Source: Rhodococcus sp. AW25M09
GTDB lineage: Bacteria > Actinomycetota > Actinomycetes > Mycobacteriales > Mycobacteriaceae
Reading direction: 5' to 3'
DNA: 64,000 bases
Assembly: GCF_000333955.1 (NCBI RefSeq)
Contig: NZ_CAPS01000056.1
Coordinates: forward strand, 34,494-98,493
Part shown: piece by piece, positions 63,371 through 64,000 of the stretch
Layout: each line of letters begins with the position of its first letter
Position numbering within the stretch: position 1 is the first letter of the stretch
Notes under the pieces: generated by a model
The model's database searches: none
Seen by the model: the letters and a program-made list of their open reading frames with translations, nothing else
Told to the model about the DNA's origin: nothing
Position numbers and translations under genes: made by a program

Positions 63371-63466
63371 ATGGGCGTCGCATCGATCGTGACTCTCGCG
63401 GTAATTATGGTTGCCGGCTCGATGTCTGCGGTCATCATCGCCGTTACCACCCGTCGGAAGAAATAG
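63371..63466 (+). CDS. 31-residue single-pass membrane protein
   Basis: MGVASIVTLAVIMVAGSMSA then a short hydrophobic run and TTRRKK. One membrane helix (about residues 5-25) with a basic C-terminal end, so the N-terminus should face out. GGGAG is 8 bases before the ATG, a good ribosome site. No family recognised. The leader carries a hairpin (63307-63315 with 63322-63329). Confidence 0.62.
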   Translation: MGVASIVTLAVIMVAGSMSAVIIAVTTRRKK

Positions 63467-63532
63467 GCATTGCACCGCACGGTGACTGCATCAGCAATGT
63501 ACTCGAATCAGACTGTCGAACAGGCTCTTCCG

Positions 63533-63560
63533 GCCCCGCACCGGGTTCTCGGCGCGGGGC
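63533..63560. terminator. probable terminator hairpin
   Basis: GCCCCGC (63533-63539) pairs with GCGGGGC (63554-63560) and TGGTGTTGTTTTC follows. It lies between the small membrane gene and the convergent DUF222-HNH gene. Confidence 0.55.
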
Positions 63561-63595
63561 TGGTGTTGTTTTCGGGGTCGCTCAGGTGAGGTGGT

Positions 63596-64000
63596 TCAGG
63601 CGATGTGGGGGCCTGCTCGGGCGTGGGATTGTAGGGGTTGTCGGTGGGGGTCGACGGTGGCCGGGGGTATGAACCAGGGGTGGTTGTCGGCGGCGATGAA
63701 CACTTCCCAGTCGGAGTGGTGGATGAGTCGGTGGTGGAATCCGCAGAGGAGGACGAGGTTGTTCATGTCGGTGGGTCCGCCGTCTGCCCAGTGCCAGATG
63801 TGGTGGCCTTCGGTCCAGGCGGCGGGTTTGCCGCAGCCGGGGAAGGCGCAGCCGTGATCGCGGGCGGTGAGGGCTCGTTTCTGTTTGGCGGTGACGGTGC
63901 GGGCGGTGCGGGCGAGGTTGAGTGGGTTGCCTTCCTCGTCCATGACGATGGCGGTGAGGATGCAGTCGCAGGCGAGTTGTCGGGAGGTGTTGCGCGAGAG
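63596..64000 (-). CDS. DUF222/HNH-endonuclease protein (5' end outside window)
   Basis: The frame is open through the right edge: codons before the ATG at 63943 (LACDCILTAIVM) are family-typical, so only the last 134 residues are seen. The HNH motif is complete: CAFPGCGKPAAWTEGHHIWHWADGG, NLVLLCGFHHRLIHH (cysteine pairs and histidines bind zinc and catalyse). This is the repetitive REP13E12-like DUF222-HNH family, abundant in mycobacteria and rhodococci and thought to be mobile or selfish; its function is not established. Confidence 0.9.
   Translation of the reverse strand, partial: LSRNTSRQLACDCILTAIVMDEEGNPLNLARTARTVTAKQKRALTARDHGCAFPGCGKPAAWTEGHHIWHWADGGPTDMNNLVLLCGFHHRLIHHSDWEVFIAADNHPWFIPPATVDPHRQPLQSHARAGPHIA

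Noticed and set aside
63596..64000. HNH gene as evidence of a prophage or intein
   Set aside because: It is the common DUF222-HNH repeat family of actinobacteria; no phage structural genes or intein motifs are visible.

Overview
The window is 64 kb of high-GC chromosome from a mycolic-acid actinobacterium (order Mycobacteriales), most like Rhodococcus or Rhodococcoides. The reasons are a kgd-type 2-oxoglutarate enzyme, a class III cyclic-nucleotide phosphodiesterase next to cpsY as in Mycobacterium (Rv0805/Rv0806c), F420-type (LLM) oxidoreductase, DinB/mycothiol-type protein, DUF222-HNH protein, many acyl-CoA dehydrogenases, and frequent ATGA/GTGA stop-start overlaps. Genus and species are inferred, not proven. 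I see no rRNA, tRNA, CRISPR array, transposase or prophage. No gene-free stretch exceeds 300 bases.

Layout. 1-3168: PHP phosphoesterase (cut by the left edge), MarC, a small membrane protein, then malic enzyme. 3245-7801: a four-gene osmoprotectant-type ABC importer and a divergent second binding protein. 7757-11858: a Baeyer-Villiger monooxygenase / SDR / esterase operon with a divergent TetR gene and a 40-bp palindromic operator. 11859-25380: kgd, a one-chain heterodimer-like ABC exporter, an ABC-2 exporter pair, LLM oxidoreductase, a conserved unknown, a xi-class GST and a GNAT. 25562-31189: cold-shock protein, PadR plus MFS pump with operator, acyl-CoA dehydrogenase, crotonase, adenine deaminase-like gene. 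31224-36340: membrane-anchored molybdopterin oxidoreductase, gulonolactone-dehydrogenase-like flavoenzyme, a 34-bp tandem array, TetR, and a PLP fold-III enzyme.

36310-48152: a three-activity nuclease/exonuclease/helicase, a lipase-like hydrolase, a long-chain acyl-CoA ligase, a DeaD RNA helicase and a PaoABC-like aldehyde oxidoreductase. 48149-51473: a four-gene operon running phosphatase, RidA, amino-acid ABC binding protein-permease fusion, ATPase. 51552-53871: a pair of acyl-CoA dehydrogenases. 53985-64000: secreted hydrolase, cAMP-type phosphodiesterase, CpsY, VanZ-like protein, methyltransferase, phosphoribosyltransferase, quinone reductase, DinB, SRPBCC, SDR, an iron-type binding lipoprotein behind an IdeR-like box, a 31-residue membrane protein, and a DUF222-HNH gene cut by the right edge.

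The coding content is mostly ordinary metabolism and transport. The least explained material is non-coding. Two hairpins at 28154-28197 and 44474-44513 are copies of one element with four compensatory base-pair changes. A 34-bp repeat forms an array at 34182-34350 and recurs as single copies in two convergent gene spacers. Several palindromic operators pair convincingly with neighbouring regulators.
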